A stretch of 64,000 nt of DNA from Lepraria neglecta (taxonomy: Eukaryota; Ascomycota; Lecanoromycetes; Lecanorales; Stereocaulaceae): contig CM065647.1 of the NCBI GenBank assembly GCA_033220425.1, positions 3,968,001 through 4,032,000 of the forward strand. Direction: 5' to 3'. Every line of letters begins with the position of its first letter. The stretch's first letter is position 1. The notes under the pieces are model-generated. The model did no database searches and had not been told where the DNA came from. It was given only the letters and a program-made list of their open reading frames with translations. Positions 50,533 through 62,681 of this stretch are shown piece after piece. A program made the position numbers and the translations under genes.

Positions 50533-53261
50533 CTACTTCCCCTTCGCCAAAAACGCCTCATGCGCCTTCTTCTGCCTCTCCCAATCCTTCACCAGCTTCT
50601 TCCGCCTGCTCTTCGTCAGCTCCTCCCCATCCTTATCCTTGGTCGGAATGCCATCAGCATCCCAAGCACTGTACTCCTCCGTTTGGAACATAGTCATGTG
50701 ATTTTGCTCTCCTTTGTCCGGTTTCGCAGCCTCCTCTTTCTTCGCCTGCTCCTTTTTCTGCTTCGCTCTCTCCTTTTCATGGGCTCTCTTTTCCTTTTCC
50801 TGCCTTGCAGCTCGTAGTTCCTTCGTCACTGGTCTTATGAGAGCGGGCTCGCCATCATCCCGATCTTCTAGGTACACGTCTTTGTCCCAAAGATCTGTAT
50901 CCCGCAGACGGTCTGTGAGTTGAAGCACGTCTTTCGCAAGGGCTTGCGAAGCCTCCAGGCTATGTAGGCTATGGTTGAAATTCTCCAGCACTTGCTTGAA
51001 TGGCGCTTCGTTTGTCTTCTGGGATTCTGTCATACTTCGCTCTGGATATGCGACTGGCACCAGGTCCTCCTTGGCGATTTCTTTCGACCTTGCTTTCCGC
51101 CGAAGACTATCACGCTTTCGTGAGAGGCTGGTGAGTATTGGCTTCGCGTCTTCTGGAACATCTATGCCCGACCAGCCGATTGTGGGATCGTCAGGGGTTG
51201 CAGTGCCGTTGAGGCCGAAAGTGTTCACAATCGAAGTCGCCCATCTAGCGATGCTTAACGTCATAGAAGGCGTAGGTGGCGGCTTTTCCGTGCTGTTGTA
51301 TGCGATGTTGAAATCCGAGATGAGTTCTGATATTCTCTTCATCGCTGTGGGAGTATCGAAAGAATTGCAAAGGGCTGCGAAAGTGTCGCTCTTAGCTTTG
51401 TCAAATGAGCTGAGGAGGTCCTGATCGTCTTTTCTGCCTTTTTGGTTCTCTTCTGAGACATCTTTGGCTTTGATGAAGAAATTGTTGACTCTATCTTCCC
51501 AAGCTGATCCTTCCTTGACCATGGCGTCGGTGATCTCGATCCCTTCTCTCCAACCTCCTAGGAGGAAGACAATCCTCAACCCTCGCGGAGTCCAGGTTCC
51601 TCGATCGAGAGCTTCCCTTATCGTTGTAACTTGGTGCTGATTTAGCATTAATTTTCAAGGGGGATCGATCCAAGAGAGCACTCACAGTTCTTCAATGACT
51701 TGCTCATTTTGGAACCTGCAATGGACAAGTGCCCCACTGAAAGACTGTTAGTAAAGGATTAGAACCAAAGAATACATAGAAGGGAAGGTGAAAGAATCAT
51801 TAGTACTCACTATGTAAGAAGTAATTAACCCACTGATGTTGGTGGTCGTGTTCATTGTTCCAGTATGCCTCACTCTGGGCCAGCTCGTTGTCATGATGCG
51901 GAAATGCTAAATCTATTCCTCCCGAATGGATGTCAAACTGTTTGCCTAGCTTTTTCGATGCCATTGCTGAGCACTCAATATGCCATCCAGGCCTTCCATC
52001 GCCCCATGGACTTGTCCAGCTCGGCTCACCGGCCTTGGAAGCTTTCCATAGTGCAAAGTCTGCCGCCGATCGTTTCCCGGTGGCATCCTTTGACAAAGCG
52101 CCTTCGCCTTCTGCCAGCAGCTCGGCGTCATTTCGATTCCAAGGCTCCAAGCGGGCGTAGCTATTATTCGCGGCTTCGAAGGCTTTGATGTCAAAGTAAA
52201 CAGATTCTAAAAAACTCCTTAGCGCAATTTAAAATTAGCTGATGGAATGGTAATCACGGTTTGAACTATTCTTATCTCTGATAGTGTACGCAAACTTGTT
52301 TTGCTCGATCTTCTCTACGAACTCCACAATTTGTGGGCCGTACTCGGTCACTCGGGTAATTTCATCAGGATCCAAGACATTCAAGGCTCGCATGTCTTCG
52401 GTGTAGCGCTTCTCATATTCTACAGTGAGCCTGGTAAAGATGGAATGGTCGGATGCGTCGATGGTGTTCTTGAGCTTCTCATCTAGAAAAGGCATTAATA
52501 CGTCTTCGAGGCTGACCAGATCCTCTAGCGATGGTTCGACTTTTACTTCGATGTCATGCATTACACGTGATGCTGCCAAGACGGTTCTAATGTGCATTTT
52601 GATCTTGGCCTCCTTGTCCCCGGCTACAGTTCCGTTTACGAGTGGTTGGCCTTTCAGCACAGCCTCATACTCTTTTGCCAATAACCCGTCGATGATTGCC
52701 GAAGGTGTTGTATCCTCCGGTATCTTTGGCAAGTTTTTCCTGAGGTATGCTCGTAATGCTAAGGTCCGTGTGCCGGTGAGATCTTGTGAGAGTTCGCCTA
52801 ATTTACCATGATTGAACTCATCAATTAGATATTTCTGCCGGCCTCGGAGTATTATCTGTTACAAGAGCGGTTTATCACTATGTTAAGAGTCCAATAGACG
52901 GGTAAGAACCCCAAGGTGTAACTCACTTTGTCGTCAACATCGGTAACGTTTTGGACATATCGGACCTTGAACTTGAAGTAGTCTCGCAGAATTCTTCGGA
53001 TGATGTCCGTTGAAACATAGTTTCTCGCGTGGCCAAGATGTGCATCGCTGAGAAATATCAGAGTAAGTAAACCACGAATTAGAGTCGAGCTTACTCGTAG
53101 ACTGTCGGCCCACACGCATACCAGGTGACCTGTTCCGGGTTGATTGGGTAGAATGAAGTCTTAGTCCGAGTTAGGGAGTTGAAGATTTTTATGGGGGGTA
53201 AGCTGTGATCTGCAGGTTTGTCGGGTTGCTGCCATTTGGGTTGGCGTGTAGTGGTGGCCAT
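50533..53261 (-). CDS. CRS1: Cysteinyl-tRNA synthetase
   Basis: Six exons: 53095-53261, 52927-53047, 52258-52855, 51811-52206, 51686-51736 and 50533-51629, giving 809 residues. Class I landmarks are all present: YACGPTVYD (zinc-binding Cys), HLGH signature in [25 protein letters not shown] and [14 protein letters not shown] (zinc site), and [17 protein letters not shown] (KMSKS loop, residues 437-441). A 51-nt exon carries the whole KMSKS loop. The C-terminal 350 residues are the eukaryotic extension, lysine/glutamate-rich near residues 720-760. It charges cytosolic tRNA-Cys. The frame stays open 135 nt upstream, with two ATGs (53396 and 53363) and an import-like sequence. Confidence 0.92.
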
Positions 53262-53511
53262 AGTCCGCTGAATATATTTGAGATGTGAAGATGAGATTCT
53301 AGAGTAGCGGGGCTGAAGGGCAACTGTGCAGAGTTTTACAACAGAAAAAGGGCGAATAGACATATGAAAAAGATACGTGATAATAAACTGAGTCACTGTA
53401 GGACTCGGAGCTTATGTTAGATGATCGACAATTCGCATATCGGCTAGCGGCTAGTCCCGCTCCCGCATTCGTCAACACTCAGCCCTATCAGCATCTCGAA
53501 TTACCAAAGCG

Positions 53512-55116
53512 ATGGTAGATTTCCTTATTGTTTTCATGGCTATCTCTAACCCCATTCAGACCTCACCTTTCTTCCAATGTGGGCCGACCGCTGAAGCTGA
53601 CTCACTAGCGATCCTCCACCTCAGGCGCGACCTCCTAATTCCAGCAGTCCTCCGATCGCAAGACGATTTGAATGAGGGCTATGACGAAGGGAAGGTTACA
53701 AACACACGCTTCGGCTCATTTCCCCACAGTACCTTGATTGGCACGCCTTGGGGCTCTCAAGTTCGCGCTTCGGCTGTTGATACTGGATCGAGAGGCCGAA
53801 AGGGATGGGAGGGGAAAGGGAAGAAAGGGCAGAAGAGGAAGAGAGACGGACAGGGCCAGGAGGAGATCGGAGCTGAGAAGAAAGCCAAGACTGAAGACCT
53901 AAATCGGGAAGAAAACAACAGGAGTGCTGAGATAGCGGAGCAAGATACAGGGGTGGGACCGAAAGCTGCCGTGGAGGCGGCCAGCGGCTTCGTTCACCTA
54001 CTACCTCCTACACCAGAGATCTGGACAGCTTCACTACCTCATCGAACGCAAGTTGTCTACACGCCAGACTACAGCTACATCTTGCACCGATTACGAGCAC
54101 GACCAGGCACAGTCCTAATTGAAGCAGGGGCAGGCAGTGGATCCTTCACACATGCAGCAGCAAGAGCAGTCTACAGCGGGACTCCAAGCGCAGAGAAAGT
54201 GGGATCAGAAAGCACAGGATTGCCTTCGAAAGGCCACGGCAAAGTCTACAGCTTCGAATTCCACGAACAGCGAGCGCAAAAGCTGAAAGAAGAGCTCAGC
54301 GAGCACGGTCTAGACGGCCTCGTTGAACTCACATACCGAGACGTTTGTCAAGACGGCTTCCTCCCATCCTCCACACCGCCCTCTTCCATCACAGCAAACG
54401 CCATCTTCCTCGATCTCCCAGCCCCTTGGCTCGCCCTCAAACACCTAACCCGCTCCCACCCTTCCTCGCCCCTCGACTCCACAACCTCAATACATCTCTG
54501 CACCTTCTCGCCTTGCATCGAACAAGTTCAACGCACAATTAACACCCTCCGACAACTCGGCTGGCTAGAGATAGAAATGGTGGAGATAGCTGCTAAGCGA
54601 ATCGAAGTGCGGCGGGAGAGGGTTGGGTTGCAAGAAGAAGGGCTAAGAGGTGTTAATGATTCTCCTGCTTCTGTTGATGAGGCTTTGACGAGGCTGCGGG
54701 AGGTGGAAGGGCGATCGAAGGTCTTTCATGAGGAGAGTGCGCTGGATGAGAAGGGAGAGGAAATAACGGGGAGTCCTGCGACGGGAGAAGCACAGGTGTC
54801 GAAGCAGCAAAGGCTGGAGAATATTAAGAATGCGTTGGAGGGGAGGAAGCTGTATAAAGAGGGGAGATTGTTGCATAAGCCCGAGCCGGAGTTGAAGACA
54901 CATACTTCGTACCTGGTCTTTGCTATCTTGCCGAGGGAATGGGCAGAGGAGGATGAGATCACAGCTCAGCAGCAGTGGCCTGCCAAAGTGGAGTTGAACG
55001 AGCAGAATACTGGACTTATGAGCAAACGGCAGAGAAAGAAAGAGGCCAAGGCTAAAGCGGGTGGCAATAAGGCTTCTGAGATAGCAGAGGAACGTAGCAA
55101 GCCAGATCCGACTTGA
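53512..55116 (+). CDS. TRM61: tRNA (adenine-58-N1)-methyltransferase catalytic subunit
   Basis: A single exon of 534 residues. The start is SPFFQCGPTAEADSLAILHL and the second conserved block is FGSFPHSTLIGTPWGSQV. The TRM61/GCD14 hallmark TPEIWTASLPHRTQVVYTPDYSYI is followed by SAM motif I VLIEAGAGSGSFTHAAARAV, YSFEFHEQRAQKL and FLDLPAPWLAL. The Gly-Lys-rich segment at residues 95-125 and the Glu/Lys-rich tail are fungal insertions. With TRM6 it makes m1A58 in tRNA, including initiator tRNA. The ATG at 53512 opens with a hydrophobic MVDFLIVFMA; the internal Met at 53536 may be the real start. It is divergent from the synthetase gene over 250 bp, pairing two tRNA-related genes. Confidence 0.9.
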   Translation: MVDFLIVFMAISNPIQTSPFFQCGPTAEADSLAILHLRRDLLIPAVLRSQDDLNEGYDEGKVTNTRFGSFPHSTLIGTPWGSQVRASAVDTGSRGRKGWEGKGKKGQKRKRDGQGQEEIGAEKKAKTEDLNREENNRSAEIAEQDTGVGPKAAVEAASGFVHLLPPTPEIWTASLPHRTQVVYTPDYSYILHRLRARPGTVLIEAGAGSGSFTHAAARAVYSGTPSAEKVGSESTGLPSKGHGKVYSFEFHEQRAQKLKEELSEHGLDGLVELTYRDVCQDGFLPSSTPPSSITANAIFLDLPAPWLALKHLTRSHPSSPLDSTTSIHLCTFSPCIEQVQRTINTLRQLGWLEIEMVEIAAKRIEVRRERVGLQEEGLRGVNDSPASVDEALTRLREVEGRSKVFHEESALDEKGEEITGSPATGEAQVSKQQRLENIKNALEGRKLYKEGRLLHKPEPELKTHTSYLVFAILPREWAEEDEITAQQQWPAKVELNEQNTGLMSKRQRKKEAKAKAGGNKASEIAEERSKPDPT

Positions 55117-55146
55117 ATCCAAATTAAACCTAATCATTCAACTACA

Positions 55147-56833
55147 TCAATTCAGCAACTCCGCAAAAGCAAAGCCCCACTGATCACCCTTGCATCCATC
55201 TCTTTCTGTAATTTTCACCTTCACGTCTTCTTTGGGCGGACAGATTGAGCTAGCAACCCTTGTCGTATCAGTCTCCGGCACCTTCCACCTCTTGCCGTCC
55301 GCAGGCTCCATATCAAATCTCAACACCACCATCGCAACCGCACTCACGATCTCTGTCGTGGCAAAGAAGCGCCCAGGACAAAGCGTCTGCCCGCCTCCCC
55401 ATGCTCGATACGCACCAGGCTTGGTGTTAGTATCCTTCTTTAGGAAGCGGCGAGGATTGTACTCTGTGGCGTTGGCGCCCCAAACAGGGTCTGCATGGAT
55501 CAGAGCGCCGGGGATTAAGAGGATGGAATCCTTCTTGAGAAGGTATTGGTTGTTTAGGAGAGTGTCTTCCATGACCCAGCGATGGCTGGATGAGAGGGTG
55601 CGCAGGCGAAGGACCTCGCGGTAGGCGGAGACGATAAGAGGACAGGTCTCTTCGAGGGTGGTGATGTCTATGGTATGTCTACGACGGCCGTCCTTTGATA
55701 TCTGAACTTTCAAAACTCCAGAAGCGGAGATCTCATCCCGGATGTCTCCAAGCAGCGCAGAGTCAGAGTAGATGTGAAGTAAAGTCCAGAAGAACGTCGG
55801 CTGTGCATTGACGAGCACGCCGAGTAGATCGCCAATCTCGAATAGAGCAATGTCTGAAGTAGTGGCCCCGTACTTCCTTGCAACATCATGGCGCACTCTG
55901 ATAACTCCGAGCCCGTTCTTGTGATCTCCACGTCCAAAGTACCTGATCATGGCTTGCTGGATCTTGCGGCGCCCAGCGTAGCCCTTGCGTGCGAGTATTC
56001 GTGGTGCTACGCCTAGAATCATCATTGTGAGATCTTGATCGAAGTCCCTTTTGCGTGTTTGTTAGCTCTGGGAACTAAATATACTGACATGTTTGACACG
56101 GAGACGAGACCATTATGCTTACCAGAATGCACTTTCCAAGCCTGGCTCAACTTTGAACGGATTCCCTGGGCCATAGATTGCTTGAGTACTGGCGATTGTG
56201 AACCTAGGACGGATCCATGCGAAGAGATCTACATCGATTCCACCCTCACTTGCAAGCTCGTCGAAATAAGTGGCCATGATGCTAAGCATACTTCGATTCA
56301 TGTGGTCGAGATTAGATCCAGGTGCCATCTCGCTGTGCATGCCCTTGGATGTTTCATTTACGAGCCCCCAATTTCCATCTTTGCCGTCGATATTGTGCTT
56401 CACTATCTCCATGGCGCCGCCTTTGGTGGGAATTCCAAATATCCTTGGGGTCATGGCTGAGATGAATGGGAAGAATGAGAGTGTTTTCTGGTTGCGTTCG
56501 CAAGCCGTGACTAGGTCGGCGGACGCGACTACGTACGTCCTTTTGCTAGCGGTTTGGAGGGTGAAAATGGGGAGTGACTTGTTCTCGGCGCTGCAGCGAA
56601 GTTGTCAATGATAGTCATCTCTGTTGGCAGAGGGCAACGAACCTTGAGATGCTGAAGTAGCGCCCACCGTATCTGATCAGCCCCAGTATATGCCCAACAT
56701 ATGGAATCATGTGAGGAATGACTGGTGGCTCCCGTGCATCGTATTCTGGGCTGAAGAGGTAGACACTTGAAATGTAGATAACAATGACCGCAATAAAGAT
56801 AAACACAATAGTTGATGCCCACTCCAAAGCCAT
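55147..56833 (-). CDS. Cytochrome P450, CYP7/CYP8-like
   Basis: Exons 56643-56833, 56123-56590 and 55147-56047 give 519 residues. The first 25 residues are a membrane anchor (TIVFIFIAVIVIYISSVYLF), followed by the Pro hinge PPVIPHMIPYVGHILGL. The I-helix region is VLVNAQPTFFWTLLHIY, as in the oxysterol 7-alpha-hydroxylase and prostacyclin-synthase clan, where AxPT replaces the usual AGxDTT. EVLR (ExxR), YNPRRFL and the haem loop WGGGQTLCPGRFFA (Cys443) are intact. Fungal members act on sterols, fatty acids or cluster metabolites; the substrate here is unknown. The first join (AG|GTTCGT donor) is weaker than the second. It ends 30 bp past the TRM61 stop, tail to tail. Confidence 0.82.
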
Positions 56834-57830
56834 GGTGTCGACAAGCTACTGCTGTTTTTTCTGCAGAAAATGGTCTTATCGATGCGGATAGAATCGTCCG
56901 AAAGACCCTTGCCCGATTAAGCGGCGGCGCTCCGCCCACCAGCAGTCCACGCTGTTGCGATTAATGAAACAGACTGAAAATCCGAAAAGCACCAAGACGC
57001 AGAGCCAGAAAGGATACACATAGACGACTAGACCGTACTGTGCGTGTCGACACGCGGAGTTGCAATGTCCCCAAACGCGTCTATCAGGCGTCTCACCAGC
57101 GGCTGTGCCGCACCTAGTTGCTGACATTTTGTTAGCTTGCTGGCGAAGTCTGCCAATCATTTGATCCATTTGACGTGCTCCTTGAGCTGAACCCATCGGG
57201 CTTCGCCGGTGGAATAGATGAAAAGCCAGGTTCGGAATTGTGCATAAACGAAACGTCCTCTGAGTTTGAGTTTGGAGAGACGCCGAGCCGGGAAATGGAA
57301 AGATTTGCCGAGTGTATTCTTGCTTGAGAAGCCTTCTATTCCAGTTGTATTTACATTGTAGCCGCTAAAGCTTTGGCGATGATAGTTCGATCACACTTAA
57401 GTATATACAAGAAGTGGCCTAGAGTTTCGCGTTCTCTGTGGAACCACTCCTGGCCCACGACAAGCTGGTCGACATCATTCCGGCACCCATTGTCGACAGA
57501 CAAGACGAACGCCTAGCCAGTACTACGCGTTCGGGATTCAAAGCCTGTTAGACTGGCCGTTGCTCATCCAGCTTCGTTTTTAGAATAGCCACCTCGACTG
57601 AATAGCTATCCAAGATATCTGGAAATGCTGAGGATCATCGCCACGCAGGCATTCCCCAAACGGCACGTCTCAGCATATCAGAGCAAGCCTGGGTCTTCTG
57701 GCTGCCTCTCCTCAAGACCTGTGGGCATCCAAGGATTCTACGAGTATTAATTGTTTCCCAACCACCATCTTGGTCAATGCCTGAGATCACCGGAGCTCTC
57801 GATTGGTCGCGAGCAGCGAAACCCTTCATC
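56834..57830. other. 1-kb stretch, possible small membrane protein
   Basis: A minus-strand frame at 56876-57196 (106 codons, ATG start) has one clear hydrophobic segment (YPFWLCVLVLFGFSVCFI). It ends 42 bp before the P450 start, so it may be a small gene or just the 5' leader. No family is recognised. The remainder shows nothing. Confidence 0.3.
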
Positions 57831-60149
57831 CTAAGGTCGATGCTCCAAAGACGATAGACACCCCAAGTATCCCAAAAGCCATTTTCGGCTCGGTATTGTA
57901 AGTTTGGCCTGCACTCCCTCGAACGAAATTGGGTTAAGACCGGCTTCAGTTGGCAAAGCAAAGGTGCTCGCATCAATGATCAAGCTACCACCAGGCTCCA
58001 AGCTGATGGGTGTACCAGAGATAGTCACCCCCAGACCACCAGCCGAAATGGTCGTGCCGTCGATAGAGAACGCCATTGGATTCGCAGTGAACACTTGCCC
58101 GTCCACTGTCATGATATCCGCAGGAGTGATAGCAGCTGTTCCCAACGCCTTAGTGTTTGTGCCTATGACCGCTGCTGTGCCTGCTTCATCGTAGGATATT
58201 GGTGTGCCCGCAATAGTGATGACGCCACCTTTCGCGAGTGTTTGACCACTGATGATGAAGTCGTTTGAGGCATCTGCTGTGAAGGTGGAGCCGTCGAAAG
58301 TCAGCACAGGTACGTCTGTGATGATTGCAGAAGCGCTTCCGAGAGATTGAGTGCTGGTGCCGATCACTGCAACGGTGCCTCCCGAAGCCAGGGAGATGGG
58401 TGTACCGGAGACTGTGATCTCTGCGCCTGGTGCTACTGTCTGGCCGGCAATGATGAATTGAGAGGCTACGTTTGCAGTATAGGTAGAGGCCCCGAGGGTT
58501 AATAAAGTTGGTGCATGGGCTGCTGGGGCTTGATTGGATACCGTGCCGGCGATCAAATTGCCGGAAGGCGACAGAGAATAGAATGTTCCAGCTGTTTCTA
58601 GAGCAGGGCCGCCTACTTATAGCGTAGAGCCAGCGACCGCAATGGCAGATGGATTGATGGTGGTTGCTGCTTGGCTGCCTAAGAGTGTGAGAACATCGCC
58701 TGGCCTGGCTTGTTTTCCGCTTACACTCTCATAGTTTATACCCTGGCCTGTCCCGGGAGGAGGTTGTCCTTGTCCGGGGGGAGCTTGTCCACCGCCGAGG
58801 GCACTATACACTACGCTTCCCATTCCTAGACTTTGTTGGCCTCCCGCTACGCTGATAGTTGTTTGTGGGATTATTTGAGGTTCTGCTCCTCCATATCCGT
58901 GAGCTGCGTTCGGAGCAGCAGCTGCTGGGTCTTGACCTGTGCTTGGATCTTCTGGTGCGTCGTTGGTGTTTGCCGATATTTCGGCGGGATCAGACGTATC
59001 TCCCGCACTGCCTGAATCAGTTGATCGTGCTCCATCATTAGCAGCAGGCTGATTCGGAGGATCTCCGTTCAGAGATGGCGACGTCGTGGTCTGCGGTAGC
59101 TTTGGAGAGCCAGCACTTTCTGGTTAAGCCTGAGGCGACGGTGTTGGACTGTCGTCTGGCTCTGCTGTTGGGGCTGGTGTGATGACTGGACCCATTGCAC
59201 TCGCTGTGTGCAAGGCTCGTGGGGGATCGTAGATCCCGCATGGCAAGACAAAGGGGCCGTTAGATGGGACATTGGTGCAGTGTGCCCAAGTAGGATCAAT
59301 GGCAAGAATTTCCGTAGGTACTAGGATAACTGGATTAGAGGGTTCCCTATAAGTGGCTGTAAGGTAGACAGCCCCATCACAGGTGGTGTAAAATGGGTTA
59401 GATACACCCCATGTAGGACATGCGATGTCAGAGATGTCCAAAGTATCAATCTCAGCGTTGACGTAAGAGCCTTGGGGTCTGCATGTTGAAGGCCAGTTGG
59501 CATAGGAAGCAGTGGCGATTGCCGTGACCGCTACTGGTGTTGGGTTTGTGTGAGTCGCGCCCAGAACTCCGCATGAGTCGTACACCGAGAGGGCGCCTAG
59601 CACAGACACATACAAAGATGGATAGGTGCTATTATCGTGGTAAGCAACAAAGACGTTCTCAGTCAGCAATAACGTACTATGTGAATCCGTCTATGATGTC
59701 GGCGGTTATTTGCCCTGCAGGCGCTCCAAGAGTCTTTGTGGCATTGGATCCATAGGAGAGGCTGTCTGTAGGGAGACTGGCGGATGAGGCACGTGCGCAG
59801 TCACTCTTGACTGATGCTGTAGGCCAATAGAAAACTTGGACTTGCTGCGCGGCGACTGAGCGTCCACAGTTTGTTGAACTTGTGGCATTGGGCTTGACTG
59901 AGACAAGCTGGTGGGCTTAGTGCTTGAGGATTGCGCTAGTGCTGTGGATGAGACATTGTGCGTAGTGGATGGTATTGTAGTCAGGGCGTTGAAAGTCTTG
60001 GCACTACTAATTGTGCGATGTGCGGGGCTGGAGGTTGTGTGAGAGGTTGAGCGCGTGGAGTGGAGGGTATGTGCTGTGATCTGTGATGTGGTCGATAGGT
60101 CGGGACGGACATAACTCGCGACGGTATACTGTGCGATGGATGAATACAT
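57831..60149 (-). pseudogene. Broken repeat-containing secreted/surface protein gene
   Basis: One reading frame runs from about 59669 to 57831 but is cut by two in-frame TAA codons (59124-59126 and 58617-58619), with coding-quality sequence on both sides. The C-terminal part holds three or more repeats of about 57 residues around the motif (S/A)GTPIS(L/Y) and VIGT(S/N)T(Q/K)(S/A)LG, a pattern common in fungal cell-surface proteins. The middle is Pro/Ser/Asp-rich. Upstream, the frame carrying VQVFYWPTASVKSDC and GQITADIIDGFT is shifted relative to LLTENVFVAYHD, and the Ser/Thr-rich N-terminus (to about 60149) lies in yet another frame. At least two stops and one or two frame changes make an intact product unlikely. 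Confidence 0.6.
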
Positions 60150-61630
60150 GGTAGTGGCTCGCAATATTGACTTGAAGCCAATTGGGCAAAAGGAATATAT
60201 AGAATACAAGTGCGTTGGATGATTAGCCCAGACTTGACAGTGCCAAGGAAGCCTCCCCAAAGAGATTCTTTGCAGCTAGCCATGGGCAAACGACCACAGA
60301 GTTCATGAACAAAGGATTTGACGTTCCCCGGGATGGTCTTGGCTGATATACCTCAAGACGGAATCATTTCGAACAATCCCAAAAGCCAGAACCTGTTTCA
60401 ACATGGTCAGCATTCGCATTGTCACAGTCTATCACGATCTCAGAGGCACTACATTAGTTCACGAGAGCACATTCTTCCCAAGCGAACTACATCATTCGCA
60501 GATGGGGCGGAAACAACCTAGATAGTCTAGGAAGAAGACGGGAGGGAAATGAAGAGAAGCCATAGATCGATACCAAAAGCGGCCTCGAAGCTTGTCAAAA
60601 GTCTTCTTCTAATATCGTTTGTAGTCATTGTGCGAGGGTGATAAGCTTTTCGAGGTAAGGAGATGTTTGCTGTGCCACATGAAGGAAATGAAATCTGCAT
60701 GATTCAATCTTAGTACGGCGATTCTAGAGGTGCGGCTCACGTCGACGCATCCTTTGAGATCCGCGCCACCGAGTCACAGGTAAGATTAGAGCTCAAGAAA
60801 AGGACTTTGGATAAGCTCGAAGCTGCAGCATAATCGTGTCTCAGTGCCACAGCTTGTGAGAAGATGATTGAGACGAGATATTAAAGAGGCAGAAGACACA
60901 GGATAATAGGAGTTGGACGGGAGAGCCGAGCCTGCTAACCACGTTGGGACTGGTGCGTGTCCGCAACAATAGGCCTTTCTTTGCATGCTCCTCTACGACT
61001 CCGGAAAGCCATCATCAACGGACACAAGTGCATCGACCTGCTTTAGTTAGGCTCTTAGCTCACCCAAAATGCTGCCAATCTGGGGTTAAGTACAGGAGAA
61101 GGGCCAGAGTAATGGCTTGGTGGGGGATTCATTCGAGTGGGGAATAGTGGACCGAATGATGATTGTAGGATTGAGCTCATCCATACACTGGATTAGATGT
61201 CGTTTGGACGAAGACACAGACCCGCGAAAGCCTCAGCCCATCGTCAGTTGTGCTACATTGGAAATTTGCGGTCCGCAATCCCGGGCATAGTATGGTCTTG
61301 TACTTCCTGATGAGGAGAGTCATCTTCAAATTTGTGAAACAATGAATTGTCGTTTCACAAACTCATCATTACACCATCATTGAACAATGATGGTACGTTG
61401 ATTACGTTTAATTCCCTTTCGCGCTTTCATCAACACCCCCCAATCCCGTTGTGACAGTGTTTACACGCGATGAGATGCGATGAGATGCGATGAGATGCGA
61501 ACCCAGACCTTGATTTTGTCACTATCAGCACATCACTCTTGGACAAAAGCATCACCTCGTACCTTACCACTTGATCTCCGCACCACAACGAGCCAAAGAC
61601 AGTGCAGTCGGACGCCGCGACCTGCCCAAG
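60150..61630. other. 1.5-kb divergent intergenic region
   Basis: This lies between the broken surface gene and the small membrane protein. Frames at 60318-60521 and 60944-61147 have no motif. It includes a tandem decamer just upstream of the plus-strand gene. Confidence 0.4.
61466..61500 (+). repeat. Tandem decamer, 3.5 copies
   Basis: Three exact copies of tgagatgcga (61471-61500), preceded by a partial copy. It lies 131 bp before the ATG at 61631, inside the presumed promoter or leader. Confidence 0.8.
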
Positions 61631-62200
61631 ATGCCTGAAATGGTCACCAAAATCTCACCCACTGAACCAACACCCTCTTTCGCGCCACTTGACCTCATGA
61701 ACCCACCCATCGAGCTGTCAACATCACGACCGATCAGTCTACTCAGACTCATGATTTTAGCATTATGCATGACCTTCCTCCTCATCCTTGTCGTCTACCT
61801 CGCCGCCATCAGTCTGTCTGCTGCCTACGATTCCAAATACGGTGTTCCAGCCATCAACAGTGGTAGAAAGCCAAGAAAGGGCAAGCCTCCACCTCTTGAT
61901 CTGGGTAGAGATCTTGAAGCTCAACCTCGTCCCGTGCGCCCCCACATGACACTCGGGCACAGTGATACCCCTACGTCATCGTTGGGATCGTGGGGGTCTC
62001 ACATGCCCAACGCAGCGGCCAGTGGTTTCGATATGGAGAATTTGACATCGCCTATGCTGTTGCGGCAACTAGCGCCTAGAGGTGGCAATAGGACAAGTGA
62101 GGAGGCGAGCCCTTTGGGTCTCAGCCGGTACTTCTTTGATGGCGGGGTGGGGATCAAGCGGTATGAAAGTCAGGGTGAGATGAGTTGGAAAGATGCGTAG
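61631..62200 (+). CDS. Small single-pass membrane protein, unknown
   Basis: A single exon of 189 residues from the ATG at 61631 (the frame is open further upstream but only with non-ATG codons). A Pro-rich N-terminus of about 38 residues precedes one strong membrane helix (LMILALCMTFLLILVVYLAAISL, about residues 41-63). A short polar region with GRKPRKGKPPP and a Ser/Gly-rich tail ending GEMSWKDA follow. No signal peptide is needed and the topology is probably N-in. I do not recognise a family. Confidence 0.55.
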   Translation: MPEMVTKISPTEPTPSFAPLDLMNPPIELSTSRPISLLRLMILALCMTFLLILVVYLAAISLSAAYDSKYGVPAINSGRKPRKGKPPPLDLGRDLEAQPRPVRPHMTLGHSDTPTSSLGSWGSHMPNAAASGFDMENLTSPMLLRQLAPRGGNRTSEEASPLGLSRYFFDGGVGIKRYESQGEMSWKDA

Positions 62201-62681
62201 AGACAGAAGGGTCGGTGAGGAAGGACATGTGCTTGTGTGCAATCTTTCGGAAAAATGATCTTGCCGTTGAATTAAAAAGCCTGGTGTTCTGGGCGGGGAA
62301 CGTTGTCTGCAGTCTAAAACCCTGCCACATTGAGCCAATCAAGCTTAGAATGGCAATCTTTCGCAGTCACATCCCTAGTGTTTCTATTTCTTCATGAAGT
62401 CCCTTGTCCCTTGTCCTTTGAAACGTCTGAGCTTTTATAAGGCATTGTTAGAATTGAAAATCGGCTTTGTGTGGCATCGTTGGGCGAGTCTTTGTACTAC
62501 AAGGAGCTCATTGATCGACATCAAACTCATTGTTCGCAGACATGCACAATCATGATTGCGCTGTATTAAAGATGATGGTCAGTCATTCTTTTACTCTTCA
62601 CGAACCTCTGAGTCCCATACTTCAAGTCGCTCTTCATTCAACTGGACTAACTACAACTCAAAAACCACCAACTCAGCAACC
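62201..62681. other. Intergenic stretch
   Basis: Short frames on both strands without motifs; nothing supported. Confidence 0.4.

Noticed and set aside
57831-59669. Programmed stop-codon readthrough of the surface protein
   Set aside because: Both stops are TAA followed by CCA or GTA, not the TGA-CTA context used in fungi, and frameshifts are also present.
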